Below, piece by piece: positions 1 through 6,105 of a stretch of 7,705 nucleotides of DNA (within the stretch, counting starts at the first letter, position 1; every line of letters starts with the position of its first letter). The notes beneath the pieces are model-generated. The model searched no databases, had not been told where the DNA came from, and was given only the letters and a program-made list of their open reading frames with translations. A program made the translations under genes and the position numbers. The DNA lies in contig MEPT01000074.1 of assembly GCA_001769925.1 (NCBI GenBank), positions 1 through 7,705 of the forward strand, in the 5' to 3' direction. The DNA is from Bdellovibrionales bacterium RBG_16_40_8 (GTDB lineage Bacteria; Bdellovibrionota; Bdellovibrionia; Bdellovibrionales; UBA1609).

Positions 1-253
1 ACTTAGAGCTTTCGCTTAATCCTTCAGATTGCGCAAGAGCTCTTGTTGCCCGTATTCTACCTTCTTCAATTTGTCGTGCCTTTATCAACATGGCTTCTTT
101 GGCTTTATTATTTTCGTTTAACTCCGCAAGATCGGCTAAAATTAAAATTTCGCGTTCTTTGCGCACAACACCAAGAAGGTGCCTATAGACCTTAACTAGA
201 TCATCTAAGTGATCTGTCAATTTTTTATACAACTCATTACTATCAGGTTTCAT
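1..253 (-). CDS. flgN: FlgN-like flagellar export chaperone (3' end outside window)
   Basis: The gene starts at an ATG (251-253) and runs off the left edge, so only about 84 N-terminal residues are visible (MKPDSNELYKKLTDHLDDL...). The visible part is all-helical and charged. It has the FlgN-type pattern of a leucine-spaced first helix, then VVRKEREILILADLAEL and a second helix rich in E, K and A. FlgN is a small cytoplasmic chaperone that binds the hook-filament junction proteins FlgK and FlgL and delivers them to the flagellar export apparatus. An AAAAGGG Shine-Dalgarno lies about 8 bases before the ATG, and only 19 bases separate it from the flgM stop, so the two are probably co-transcribed. 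The flgM-flgN order is standard and predicts flgK and flgL next, beyond the edge. Because FlgN sequences are poorly conserved, the call rests on context plus helix pattern. Confidence 0.8.
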   Translation of the reverse strand, partial: MKPDSNELYKKLTDHLDDLVKVYRHLLGVVRKEREILILADLAELNENNKAKEAMLIKARQIEEGRIRATRALAQSEGLSESSK

Positions 254-272
254 CCTTAAAACCCTTTTGCCT

Positions 273-587
273 TTACTCACCTATTTCAAGATGATCATCA
301 ATAAGTCGATTCGCTACCGCTGCCGAATCGACTTTATATTTACCTTCATCAATTAATTTTTGCAATCTTGCAACCTTAGCTTCGTCAATTGAATCACTGC
401 TTGCTATAGCCTTGGCTTTTTGAAAAGCTTGCGCCTCTGGTGACATTTTAATTTTAGTAGAATCATGTGTCGACAGTTTATCAAAGTCATCGACATTTTT
501 TGTCCCTGATTTTAAATTTTTCTCAAGCTCCTTGGCTTGCACCTGTGCCGTCGCGACTGACTTCGCTCCTGTATTATTGACCTTCAT
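273..587 (-). CDS. flgM: FlgM anti-sigma-28 factor
   Basis: FlgM binds and inhibits the flagellar sigma factor FliA (sigma-28) in the cytoplasm. It is secreted through the completed hook-basal body, which releases sigma-28 for late genes. The 104-residue protein has the family layout: a low-complexity, probably disordered N-terminal half with many K, A and Q, then the conserved C-terminal sigma-binding helices at about residues 66-98 (core KVARLQKLIDEGKYKVD and ANRLIDD). Length is typical of the family. A strong Shine-Dalgarno GGAGGAG (596-602) sits 8 bases before the ATG. The gene lies 73 bases after flgJ and 19 bases before flgN. The upstream gap holds a possible promoter, so flgM may be expressed both from the operon and separately. 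No anomalies seen. Confidence 0.93.
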   Translation of the reverse strand: MKVNNTGAKSVATAQVQAKELEKNLKSGTKNVDDFDKLSTHDSTKIKMSPEAQAFQKAKAIASSDSIDEAKVARLQKLIDEGKYKVDSAAVANRLIDDHLEIGE

Positions 588-628
588 ATCTACATCTCCT
601 CCGAACCAAAATAACCAGCTTTTATTGT

Positions 629-658
629 ATCATATTGAGACAAAGTGACATAACGCAA
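629..658 (-). promoter_or_regulatory. Possible sigma-70-type promoter for flgM-flgN
   Basis: On the minus strand, TTGCGT (653-658) and TATGAT (629-634) are separated by 18 bases. The -10 hexamer matches the consensus at five of six positions and the -35 at four of six. Transcription would begin near 622, about 35 bases before the flgM ATG, and would leave the GGAGGAG ribosome site intact. No sigma-28 (TAAA/GCCGATAA-like) or sigma-54 (GG-N10-GC) motif was found in this gap. In AT-rich DNA such matches arise by chance, so this is only a candidate. Confidence 0.35.
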
Positions 659-660
659 TT

Positions 661-1368
661 TTAAATCTCTCCCTCTGCCCCGACCTGGCCTAGCTGCCAA
701 GTCAAGCCCAATGCATATGGCGACAGAGCTCCTATCTTTTGTCCGGCAGCAAGGCGATCTCCAAGATTTATGTCTTTTGTCTGGCCCAAAAAACTGATAG
801 TAGAAGTTAGCCCATTATCATGAGCTAATTTCAAAATTTGACGATCATCGCCGACTCTAAACAACTGCAGAACCTCACCAGCATATGGATTCATTACATC
901 GCGTGGTTGCTCATTATTATGCAAATTCCACTCATAAAGAAAACTAACTTCGTTTTTTGGAAGAGTCGACTGTGGTCTTATTACAGGTATGCCCTGCGAT
1001 TTTGTCTCATCAATTTTAATAGTGGTGTTTTTTTGTGGCGATATAGGCAGAGGCCCTTGCGGTCGTGGTGCAGCAGCCCCATTACTAAAAAAACGATCCT
1101 GAATTTGGTTATAGATAATGTCAGCTAGACCGACGCCGCCACTATTGGCCCATTTATCAACATACTGGCCATCTAGTTGCTCACTATAAATTTTTTCCGC
1201 CATATTCGGCTCTGTGAGCCGGCTATGATCTACAGTTTGGCGCATGGCTTTCACCATTTCGTTTAAGAAATAGTGCTCATACATCTTAGCCGCTTCTTTA
1301 GTGCGAGCTTCTTGATTGATTAACGGCTGATGAATCTGAATTTCTTTCTGTATTTTAATATTTGGCAC
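661..1368 (-). CDS. flgJ: FlgJ-like rod-binding protein with degenerate M23/LytM-like C-terminus
   Basis: Residues about 21-92 form the rod-binding domain of FlgJ, the cap that helps assemble the flagellar rod in the periplasm. Visible hallmarks are AAKMYEHYFLNEMVKAMRQ, the EKIYSEQLDGQYVDKWA stretch and the signature SGGVGLADIIYNQI. There is no Sec signal, as expected for a flagellar type III substrate. A proline/glutamine linker (about 95-140) leads to a C-terminal piece (about 157-227) that resembles a LytM/M23 beta fold: NPYAGEVLQLF, LKLAHDNGLTSTISFLG, GDRLAAGQKIGAL. The zinc ligands (HxxxD and HxH) are absent; LTWQL stands where HLHFE would be, so it is probably inactive. The glucosaminidase domain of enteric FlgJ is missing. 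I chose GTG at 1368 (235 residues) over TTG at 1374 because AAGGA is 8 bases from the GTG but only 2 from the TTG. Confidence 0.85.
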   Translation of the reverse strand: MPNIKIQKEIQIHQPLINQEARTKEAAKMYEHYFLNEMVKAMRQTVDHSRLTEPNMAEKIYSEQLDGQYVDKWANSGGVGLADIIYNQIQDRFFSNGAAAPRPQGPLPISPQKNTTIKIDETKSQGIPVIRPQSTLPKNEVSFLYEWNLHNNEQPRDVMNPYAGEVLQLFRVGDDRQILKLAHDNGLTSTISFLGQTKDINLGDRLAAGQKIGALSPYALGLTWQLGQVGAEGEI

Positions 1369-1375
1369 GCACAAT

Positions 1376-1382
1376 TTCCTTA
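1376..1382 (-). promoter_or_regulatory. Ribosome binding site that decides the flgJ start
   Basis: TAAGGAA on the minus strand puts AGGA 8 bases before GTG (1366-1368) and only 2 bases before the in-frame TTG (1372-1374). This favours the GTG start. The same AAGGA also fits the ARGGA core bound by CsrA, which matters given the GGA-rich element immediately upstream. Confidence 0.55.
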
Positions 1383-1383
1383 C

Positions 1384-1594
1384 AATAAAAAAATGAGGGA
1401 AAGTGAGTCAGGACCCGCGCGCATCCTGCGCTTATCCAGCAAACATTATCCGGTATCGCCAATCCTTGGCTAGTACTGAATTTGCCCCTATGTCTCCTGC
1501 TAGACACCTGGATCTCTTGACCTTCCATGGTCAAACGCTCTCTAACTCACTCTTCCCCCTGCGAAACGAACACTTCCTATGTTCGCCTCTTTTA
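1384..1594 (-). ncRNA. Candidate CsrA-sponge-like structured RNA between flgI and flgJ
   Basis: No coding frame with a ribosome site fits this gap. Read 5' to 3' on the minus strand it folds by eye into successive hairpins with GGA at or in the loop. H1 (1567-1585): 6-bp CGAACA/TGTTCG stem, loop TAGGAAG. H2 (1517-1534): 6-bp TTGACC/GGTCAA stem, loop ATGGAA. H3 (1491-1506): TGTCT/AGACA stem, loop AGCAGG, GGA at the loop edge. H4 (1458-1470): GCCAA-GGA-TTGGC. H5 (1419-1431): GCGCA-GGA-TGCGC. A weaker 3-bp GGA hairpin (1430-1440) competes with H5, and another GGA is unpaired at 1449-1451. H2-H5 are enclosed by a 17-bp stem (1395-1411 with 1542-1559, one bulge), followed by seven U. GGA in hairpin loops, with AAGGAU and CAGGAU contexts, is the binding signature of CsrA/RsmA. 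It could be a free sRNA or a leader/attenuator for flgJ. Exact ends and function are inferred; no folding energies were computed. Confidence 0.6.
1387..1411 (-). terminator. Intrinsic-terminator-like 3' arm and U-run
   Basis: The minus-strand arm CTGACTCACTTTCCCTC (1395-1411) pairs with GGGGGAAGAGTGAGTTAG (1542-1559) and is followed after one A by seven T (1387-1393). It resembles an intrinsic terminator whose loop is about 130 bases and itself folded. If it works it ends the candidate RNA and part of the flgFGAHI transcript just before the flgJ ribosome site, making flgJMN expression depend on readthrough or on another promoter. Confidence 0.45.
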
Positions 1595-1599
1595 ATCCT

Positions 1600-1627
1600 C
1601 CTATAAAATCTGTAAATCTGCCTGCAA
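1600..1627 (-). promoter_or_regulatory. Weak promoter candidate for the flgI-flgJ intergenic RNA
   Basis: In the last codons of flgI on the minus strand, TTGCAG (1622-1627) and TATAGG (1600-1605) are 16 bases apart. Initiation would fall near 1594, just before the first GGA hairpin. Both hexamers match only about four of six positions, so this is weak support for an independent transcript. Processing from the operon mRNA is equally possible. Confidence 0.25.
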
Positions 1628-2611
1628 CGCGCCGGCAGCTTTTATACTTTGCAAAATCGTAATTAAATCTTTTGGCGAAACGCCAAGGCGATTTATTGCC
1701 TTTACGATGTCGCCAACATTTGCTGAATCATCAAATAAAATAAGTCTATCTCCTTCGGTTTTTTTGCCAGAAGCCTCGCCGCCAACCTTTAAAGAGATAT
1801 CGCCGTGACTTATAGCCACCTTCAAAATTTTTACTCCATTACCAACTACAACTGTGCCAGTTTTTTCGTTCACTACAACCTTTGCGCGGTTATCTGGCGA
1901 AACATCAAGTGCTTCAATTGTTGAGAGAAGCTCAACACCTTTACCTTCATACGACTGTGGCGAAATAATATCGACTGTACCAGCATCAAGAGCCGACGCA
2001 TATTTACCAGCAAGCTCCATATTTATTTTTTTAGCCACTCTCGCCGCCGTAGTAAAATCAGGATTAGAAAGAGTTAAACGAAACATATTTCTGCTTGCGA
2101 AATCGCCTCCCATATCGCGTTCAATCATTGCGCCACCTGGTAGTCTCGCTACTGTTTCGTGTACCCCTGTTGCACTATGTCCAACCAATACTGAGCCCTG
2201 TGCTACCGCGTATGTTTGTTGATCGGCAGCACGAAGCGGTGTTTGAATAAGCATGCCACCTTTTAAGCTTGAGGCATCGCCAATAGAGCTAACCGTCACA
2301 TCTAGATTATTACCCGCTCTGGCAAACGGTGGCAGCTCTGCGGTAACAATTACTGCCGCAACATTTTTACTAGCTATATCTTTTTGCGTTAGCTTCATGC
2401 CTAGACGATCAAGCATTCTCTCTATTGAGTTACTAGTAAACTCTGCTTTACTATCTCCAGTGCCATTTAGGCCGATAATAATACCGTAACCAACAAGCTG
2501 ATTGGTGCGTACCCCTCGAACATTTGCAATATCTTTAAGTCGCGCAGCATGAGCGTTTAGGACAGCTGCCGTCAAAATTATCAAAATCTGCATAATCAAA
2601 AATATTCTCAT
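1601..2611 (-). CDS. flgI: FlgI flagellar P-ring protein
   Basis: FlgI is the periplasmic subunit of the P-ring, the bushing around the flagellar rod in the peptidoglycan layer. The 336-residue protein is full length for the family. A Sec signal peptide spans residues 1-22 (hydrophobic MRIFLIMQILIILTAAVL, cleavage after AHA). The conserved N-terminus follows (ARLKDIANVRGVRTNQLVGY, then GLNGTGDS), and it ends with the family signature SPKDLITILQSIKAAGALQA. Its ATG shares one base with the flgH stop (TAATG), and a GGAG site lies 8 bases upstream, so translation is probably coupled. A second in-frame ATG at codon 7 is less likely because it would shorten the signal peptide. The 222-base gap after its stop holds the GGA-hairpin element. 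Confidence 0.97.
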   Translation of the reverse strand: MRIFLIMQILIILTAAVLNAHAARLKDIANVRGVRTNQLVGYGIIIGLNGTGDSKAEFTSNSIERMLDRLGMKLTQKDIASKNVAAVIVTAELPPFARAGNNLDVTVSSIGDASSLKGGMLIQTPLRAADQQTYAVAQGSVLVGHSATGVHETVARLPGGAMIERDMGGDFASRNMFRLTLSNPDFTTAARVAKKINMELAGKYASALDAGTVDIISPQSYEGKGVELLSTIEALDVSPDNRAKVVVNEKTGTVVVGNGVKILKVAISHGDISLKVGGEASGKKTEGDRLILFDDSANVGDIVKAINRLGVSPKDLITILQSIKAAGALQADLQIL

Positions 2612-3399
2612 TATCTAATCTCCGAATTTTTTGAACTTACGATATCAAAATTAGAATCTAAAAGCTGAGGTGCGGCTATGCCTTGCTCATTAAAATCCTC
2701 GGCACGCACTATGCCTGTAACAATAACTTTATACTCGCGCTGACCTATCATAAATGGTTGCGTCCCGCGCACTCTATAATTGCCATCAACAAGGCGCTCA
2801 ACAACTCTAGTGGGCACTGTTTTCACACTAAATTCATTTTCTTCACCGCCAGTTGCGGCTGAAGGCTGTCCGCCCGCGTTCGTATTTGTTTTCGGCTGTC
2901 CTGGTTTTTGTGAGTTTGCTTCACTACCAGTAGGCTTAGCTGCCTCACCATCTTTGCTACCACCCGCTGCTGGCTCTCGGCCAAGAGCACGACGTCTTCT
3001 GTCTTCAAGCTGTGCGAGTAATTTACTAATAACTTTTGTTTTTGCGTTTAACTGCTCTGCCGGGTCACCCTCTATACGAACAGCTAGCGGATCACCAATC
3101 ATGCGAACTATGTTTTGCGAAAATAAATACGCCCCTTGACCCTCCATTACCCAAAGCGATCCTGATTTACTTTCAAGGTGAGCACTATCTTCGAGGTCTT
3201 TTCGCTTTGTGCGTTTGTATTGTCGATAATTCGATGGAGGTAAATTATTTTGCTGATTATAAGACGAGCCATACACTCTAGTTTTTTGCGCCTCTTTTTC
3301 GCCACTATCGCTGCCAATAAGCGACTGCCATTGTTTACCAATGCTTGCACAACTTGAGGAAAAAAATAAAAATAAAAATAAAAAAGTGAGTTGCTTCAT
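2611..3399 (-). CDS. flgH: FlgH flagellar L-ring lipoprotein
   Basis: FlgH forms the L-ring in the outer membrane. The 262-residue protein starts with a phenylalanine/leucine-rich signal (FLFLFLFF) and a lipobox-like SSSC giving lipidated Cys17. The FlgH core is recognisable: SLWVMEGQGAYLFSQN (about 81-96), RMIGDPLAVRI (99-109), then the beta-rich C-terminal part with RVVERLVDGNYRVRG (198-212) and YKVIVTGIVRAEDF (223-236). Between the two halves, about residues 141-187, is a hydrophilic low-complexity insert rich in G, A, K, P, Q and N that enteric FlgH lacks; it probably forms a flexible loop. The ATG overlaps the flgA stop (ATGA) and the stop overlaps the flgI ATG. The C-terminal motif is more diverged than usual, but operon position makes the call secure. 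Confidence 0.93.
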   Translation of the reverse strand: MKQLTFLFLFLFFSSSCASIGKQWQSLIGSDSGEKEAQKTRVYGSSYNQQNNLPPSNYRQYKRTKRKDLEDSAHLESKSGSLWVMEGQGAYLFSQNIVRMIGDPLAVRIEGDPAEQLNAKTKVISKLLAQLEDRRRRALGREPAAGGSKDGEAAKPTGSEANSQKPGQPKTNTNAGGQPSAATGGEENEFSVKTVPTRVVERLVDGNYRVRGTQPFMIGQREYKVIVTGIVRAEDFNEQGIAAPQLLDSNFDIVSSKNSEIR

Positions 3400-4331
3400 T
3401 TAATTTGCACCTCACCAGCGCCTACCACCCGACCCGAAAGAATACGATTGGTCTGCAAATTTCTAACGTTAACCGTATCCCCTATGAAACCGTCTTGTTC
3501 AATACGCGCTTGCATTGAAATTTGCCAATTATCTTCACCAACAAATATTTTTACCATCTCGCCACGCCTTACTGCTTTTTCTCGAACCAAAGAGCTTTGC
3601 CACAAAATATCATTTGCGTTCATCGTGTATCTAACTTGCTGTCCGTCTATTTCTTTTGGCGCCGGCGTTGTGTCTGTTGCCGCTGTAACATCACGCCACT
3701 GCATTTTAAAATCATCAGCGGTAAGTCGCGTATTCATCGGAGTACTTCGCGTAAGTATCGGGACTTTTTTCTTTACTTCAACCTGGCCATTAGCCCAATA
3801 AATCTGCTCGCGATCATCGACCAATGTTATAAAAAGTTTAGCTGAAAAATGTCCACGCGGTAAACGACTGTCTTTTTCTAGTCTCCATGGCCGATTAACT
3901 GCGGTTGGCGGCAATGCCGGTAGCTGTAAACTCTTTAAATTAATTTGGCATTCAGCACAAATTGTACTCCAATACGAAACAAGTTCATTCTCAACCGATT
4001 TTCGATCTAATTCGAAACCGCGATTATCTACAATCACTTTGCGCGGTATTTTTATGGTCCATTTTTTTTTGTTTAATGTCTGGCGAATTGCTTCAGAGAT
4101 GGCTTTATCTGTGTAGATTCTTTGTTCTCCTAGCCTTGGTGCATCTCCCAAATCTATATTAGATATCTTTACTTTGGCGTCTTTAGTTAGCCCATCGACA
4201 TCGACTACATCAGCCAAAGTTATTTTTTGTAAATTAAAAATACGATTATATGGTCGCACCTTTAGAACTTCGGCGCTAGCCTCAGTGATAAAAACAAAGG
4301 TAAGAAAATATAATACTAATTTCAACTTCAC
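3396..4331 (-). CDS. flgA: FlgA P-ring assembly chaperone (SAF domain)
   Basis: FlgA is a periplasmic chaperone that binds FlgI and promotes P-ring formation. The 311-residue product has a signal peptide (residues 1-20, cleavage after ASA), a diverged N-terminal region (21-188) and the conserved C-terminal SAF/antifreeze-like half from about 189: VPILTRSTPMNTRLTADDF, then ILWQSSLVREKAVRRGEMVKI and the closing SGRVVGAGEVQI. At 311 residues it is longer than the roughly 220 of the enteric protein, because of the N-terminal region. A CxxC pair (Cys125, Cys128) lies in that region and might form a periplasmic disulphide. The start is GTG, overlapping the flgG stop (GTGA, 4 bases), indicating translational coupling; no separate Shine-Dalgarno with good spacing is seen. 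The stop overlaps the flgH start. Confidence 0.92.
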   Translation of the reverse strand: MKLKLVLYFLTFVFITEASAEVLKVRPYNRIFNLQKITLADVVDVDGLTKDAKVKISNIDLGDAPRLGEQRIYTDKAISEAIRQTLNKKKWTIKIPRKVIVDNRGFELDRKSVENELVSYWSTICAECQINLKSLQLPALPPTAVNRPWRLEKDSRLPRGHFSAKLFITLVDDREQIYWANGQVEVKKKVPILTRSTPMNTRLTADDFKMQWRDVTAATDTTPAPKEIDGQQVRYTMNANDILWQSSLVREKAVRRGEMVKIFVGEDNWQISMQARIEQDGFIGDTVNVRNLQTNRILSGRVVGAGEVQIK

Positions 4332-5113
4332 CTCAAACTATTCATTGATTGCAACATTTGATCAGCTGCCTGCACTGCCTTAGAATTTGTCTCGTACGCT
4401 CGTTGCGCAGTAATCATATTAACCATTTCATCTACTATATTTACATTGCTTGTTTCGAGTTGCCCTTGTGCAAGCTGACCTAGACCATTCTGCCCGGGCA
4501 TACCTTGTTGCGGCAGACCGCTAGCATTTGACGGAACAAATAAGTTGCCACCTATATTTCGTAAGCCCGCTGGGTTAACGAACGAAACAAGCTGAATTTG
4601 CCCAATGTTTTGCGGCTGCATATTATTTTGTACTATAATTTGTACATTGCCATTGGCGCCAATTTCTACTCCTGCTGCTTCAGCAGGCACCACAATCTCA
4701 GGCTGAAGAATATTACCGTTTTTATCTTGTAAGCGACCATCTGGGCCCTTTTTAAAAGCGCCATCTCTGGTGTAGGCCGTTTGCCCAGATGGCGTCTGTA
4801 TCGGAAAAAAACCCGCGCCCTCAATTTCAATATCAAATGGGGCATTAGTTATTTTTGTTGAGCCTTGAATAAAATCTTTTTGTACCGCCGAAGTTTTAAC
4901 CCCCAAACCTACCTGTACTCCGGTGGGAGAAATTGAATTTGCACCAGTAATAGTACCCGGCTCTTTAATATTTTCATAAAGCAAATCTTCAAACTCTGCT
5001 CGCGCCTTTTTAAAACCAATTGTTGAAACGTTGGCGATATTGTTGGCAATAACGTCCATATTGGTTTGCTGCGCCTTCATTCCGGTAGCTGCAGTATTCA
5101 AAGACTTAATCAT
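4328..5113 (-). CDS. flgG: FlgG distal rod protein
   Basis: FlgG builds the distal rod, the drive shaft through the P- and L-rings. The protein has 261 residues, about the family norm. The flagellar rod/hook N-terminal motif (MIKSLNTAATGM, then NMDVIANNIANVSTIGFKK, residues 18-36) and the C-terminal basal-body motif (SNVNIVDEMVNMITAQRAYE with NSKAVQAADQML, about 222-256) form the paired coiled-coil helices of axial proteins. The middle carries the FlgG hallmarks GAGFFPIQTPSG and YTRDGAFKKGPDGRL. The D1 hydrophobic/asparagine-rich loop (NASGLPQQGMPGQNGLGQ) is slightly enlarged. A GGGGGA ribosome site precedes the ATG; only 15 bases separate it from the flgF stop. No Sec signal is present, as expected for type III export. 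Confidence 0.97.
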   Translation of the reverse strand: MIKSLNTAATGMKAQQTNMDVIANNIANVSTIGFKKARAEFEDLLYENIKEPGTITGANSISPTGVQVGLGVKTSAVQKDFIQGSTKITNAPFDIEIEGAGFFPIQTPSGQTAYTRDGAFKKGPDGRLQDKNGNILQPEIVVPAEAAGVEIGANGNVQIIVQNNMQPQNIGQIQLVSFVNPAGLRNIGGNLFVPSNASGLPQQGMPGQNGLGQLAQGQLETSNVNIVDEMVNMITAQRAYETNSKAVQAADQMLQSMNSLR

Positions 5114-5128
5114 CTATTTTGTCCCCCA

Positions 5129-5932
5129 CTAAACCTTCGGCACAACATTAACAAGCTTTTCATCCATTGAATCGTGTGCCTTTATAGCTTCTTTCGTGGC
5201 CTCAAATACGCGCGAAGCCTGTATCATATCAGTCATTTCATCTACGACATTTACGTTAGATAATTCTAAAAAGCCCTGGTGTAACTTGAGGTCTCTTGCG
5301 ACATGTGGGGCTGCTTCATAGTTAGGCTTTAGTGTATACAAAGAATTACCAATTTTTTTCAGAGCATCTTTGTTTTCTATATCAACTAGTGATATTTTAC
5401 CTAGCTGATTTTCCCCATCATATATTTCACCATTATAGCCTACTGTCACATTTTTGCCGCTTACTTGAATAGTGCGCTGCGCAGGATCACCAGTGCCTTC
5501 GCGCAAAATAGCTAAGCCGTCACTAGTTATCATGCGACCGTCAGCATCTATTTTGAAGGCACCGCTACGGGTATAACTAATTCCAGATGGCGTCATCACC
5601 TCAAAAAAACCTTTGCCCTCAATAGCAAGATCTAGCGCTCCACCAGTATTTTTCAAAGCTCCTTGAGAAAAATCAGAGTATGTGCCGCTAGCGTCAACAT
5701 AGGCACGGTCGCCGCCTTGCATATCATAAAAGCTTTCAACTGAAGCAGCAATTCTTGGAACCGTCATAATCTGCGGTGGTTTTTCATTTGCAGTAACAAA
5801 CTCACTAAATGTCTGTTTGTCTTTTTTAAATGCGGTCGTGCTTGAATTTGCAAGGTTGTTAGAGATAGTTTCAAGCCGCTGATTTTGCGCCATTGCTCCA
5901 CTTAATGCAGAGTAAATTCCTTTTGCGCTCAC
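5129..5932 (-). CDS. flgF: FlgF-like proximal rod protein
   Basis: FlgF is a proximal rod subunit exported by the flagellar type III system. The N-terminal axial motif is MSAKGIYSALSGAMAQ followed by RLETISNNLANSSTTAFKK. The centre has LAIEGKGFFEVMTPSG and YTRSGAFKIDADGRM. The C-terminal motif is LELSNVNVVDEMTDMIQASR and beyond (222-267). A longer frame opens at ATG 5983, but I chose the GTG at 5930-5932 (267 residues). It has a strong GGGGAGGG site just before it, it begins exactly at the family N-terminus, and the sigma-54 promoter puts transcription start near 5963, inside the longer frame. FlgF and FlgG are paralogues; first place in the operon and GRM/ASRVFE motifs favour FlgF here. Confidence 0.93.
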   Translation of the reverse strand: MSAKGIYSALSGAMAQNQRLETISNNLANSSTTAFKKDKQTFSEFVTANEKPPQIMTVPRIAASVESFYDMQGGDRAYVDASGTYSDFSQGALKNTGGALDLAIEGKGFFEVMTPSGISYTRSGAFKIDADGRMITSDGLAILREGTGDPAQRTIQVSGKNVTVGYNGEIYDGENQLGKISLVDIENKDALKKIGNSLYTLKPNYEAAPHVARDLKLHQGFLELSNVNVVDEMTDMIQASRVFEATKEAIKAHDSMDEKLVNVVPKV

Positions 5933-5935
5933 AGA

Positions 5936-5944
5936 CCCTCCCCT
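5936..5944 (-). promoter_or_regulatory. Ribosome binding site that decides the flgF start
   Basis: AGGGGAGGG on the minus strand lies 3-7 bases before GTG 5932, depending on which G-rich core pairs. It is the only strong ribosome site near the 5' end of the frame; the ATG at 5983 has none. Confidence 0.7.
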
Positions 5945-5973
5945 AGAACAAGCTAGACTCTCAGTATTAGCTG

Positions 5974-5989
5974 AGCAAGTCATATGCCA
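5974..5989 (-). promoter_or_regulatory. Sigma-54 (RpoN) promoter for the flgF operon
   Basis: Minus-strand TGGCAT-ATGAC-TTGCT matches the sigma-54 consensus TGGCAC-N5-TTGCA. The invariant GG (5987-5988) and GC (5975-5976) are exactly 10 bases apart. The predicted start is near 5963, giving a leader of about 31 bases that carries the flgF ribosome site. Sigma-54 control of rod and ring genes by an enhancer-binding protein is common in polarly flagellated bacteria. Expression would therefore need an NtrC-type activator bound further upstream, within the 5990-6206 divergent region. Confidence 0.7.
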
Positions 5990-6001
5990 TACTCATCTTT
6001 G

Positions 6002-6013
6002 GGCGAACTCGCC
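6002..6013. other. Perfect inverted repeat GGCGA-N2-TCGCC upstream of the sigma-54 promoter
   Basis: GGCGAACTCGCC is a 5+5 bp dyad with a 2-base centre, about 45 bases upstream of the predicted flgF start. It could bind a regulator, but its position is close for a typical enhancer site. Function is unproven. Confidence 0.3.
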
Positions 6014-6105
6014 TGACGTCTAATATGAAATATTCTCTAAAGTTATTGTCTACTTAATCCGAGCAGCTAACGATCAGAGTGGGTGAAGCCCCTAACAACT
6101 ACACG

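Noticed and set aside
1395..1559. Inverted-repeat element that might be a MITE or other small mobile element
   Set aside because: The 17-bp arms could be terminal inverted repeats, but no target-site duplication flanks them, no second copy is in the window, the arms differ by G-U-compatible changes, and internal GGA hairpins fit an RNA better. A genome-wide copy search would settle it.
1403..1606. Plus-strand 67-codon open frame across the flgI-flgJ gap
   Set aside because: It has no ribosome site or recognisable protein pattern, and it runs antisense through the structured element into flgI. It is an incidental open frame.
5933..5983. 17-residue N-terminal extension of FlgF from ATG 5983
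   Set aside because: No ribosome site, no similarity to the conserved FlgF N-terminus, and it lies on and upstream of the sigma-54 promoter elements.
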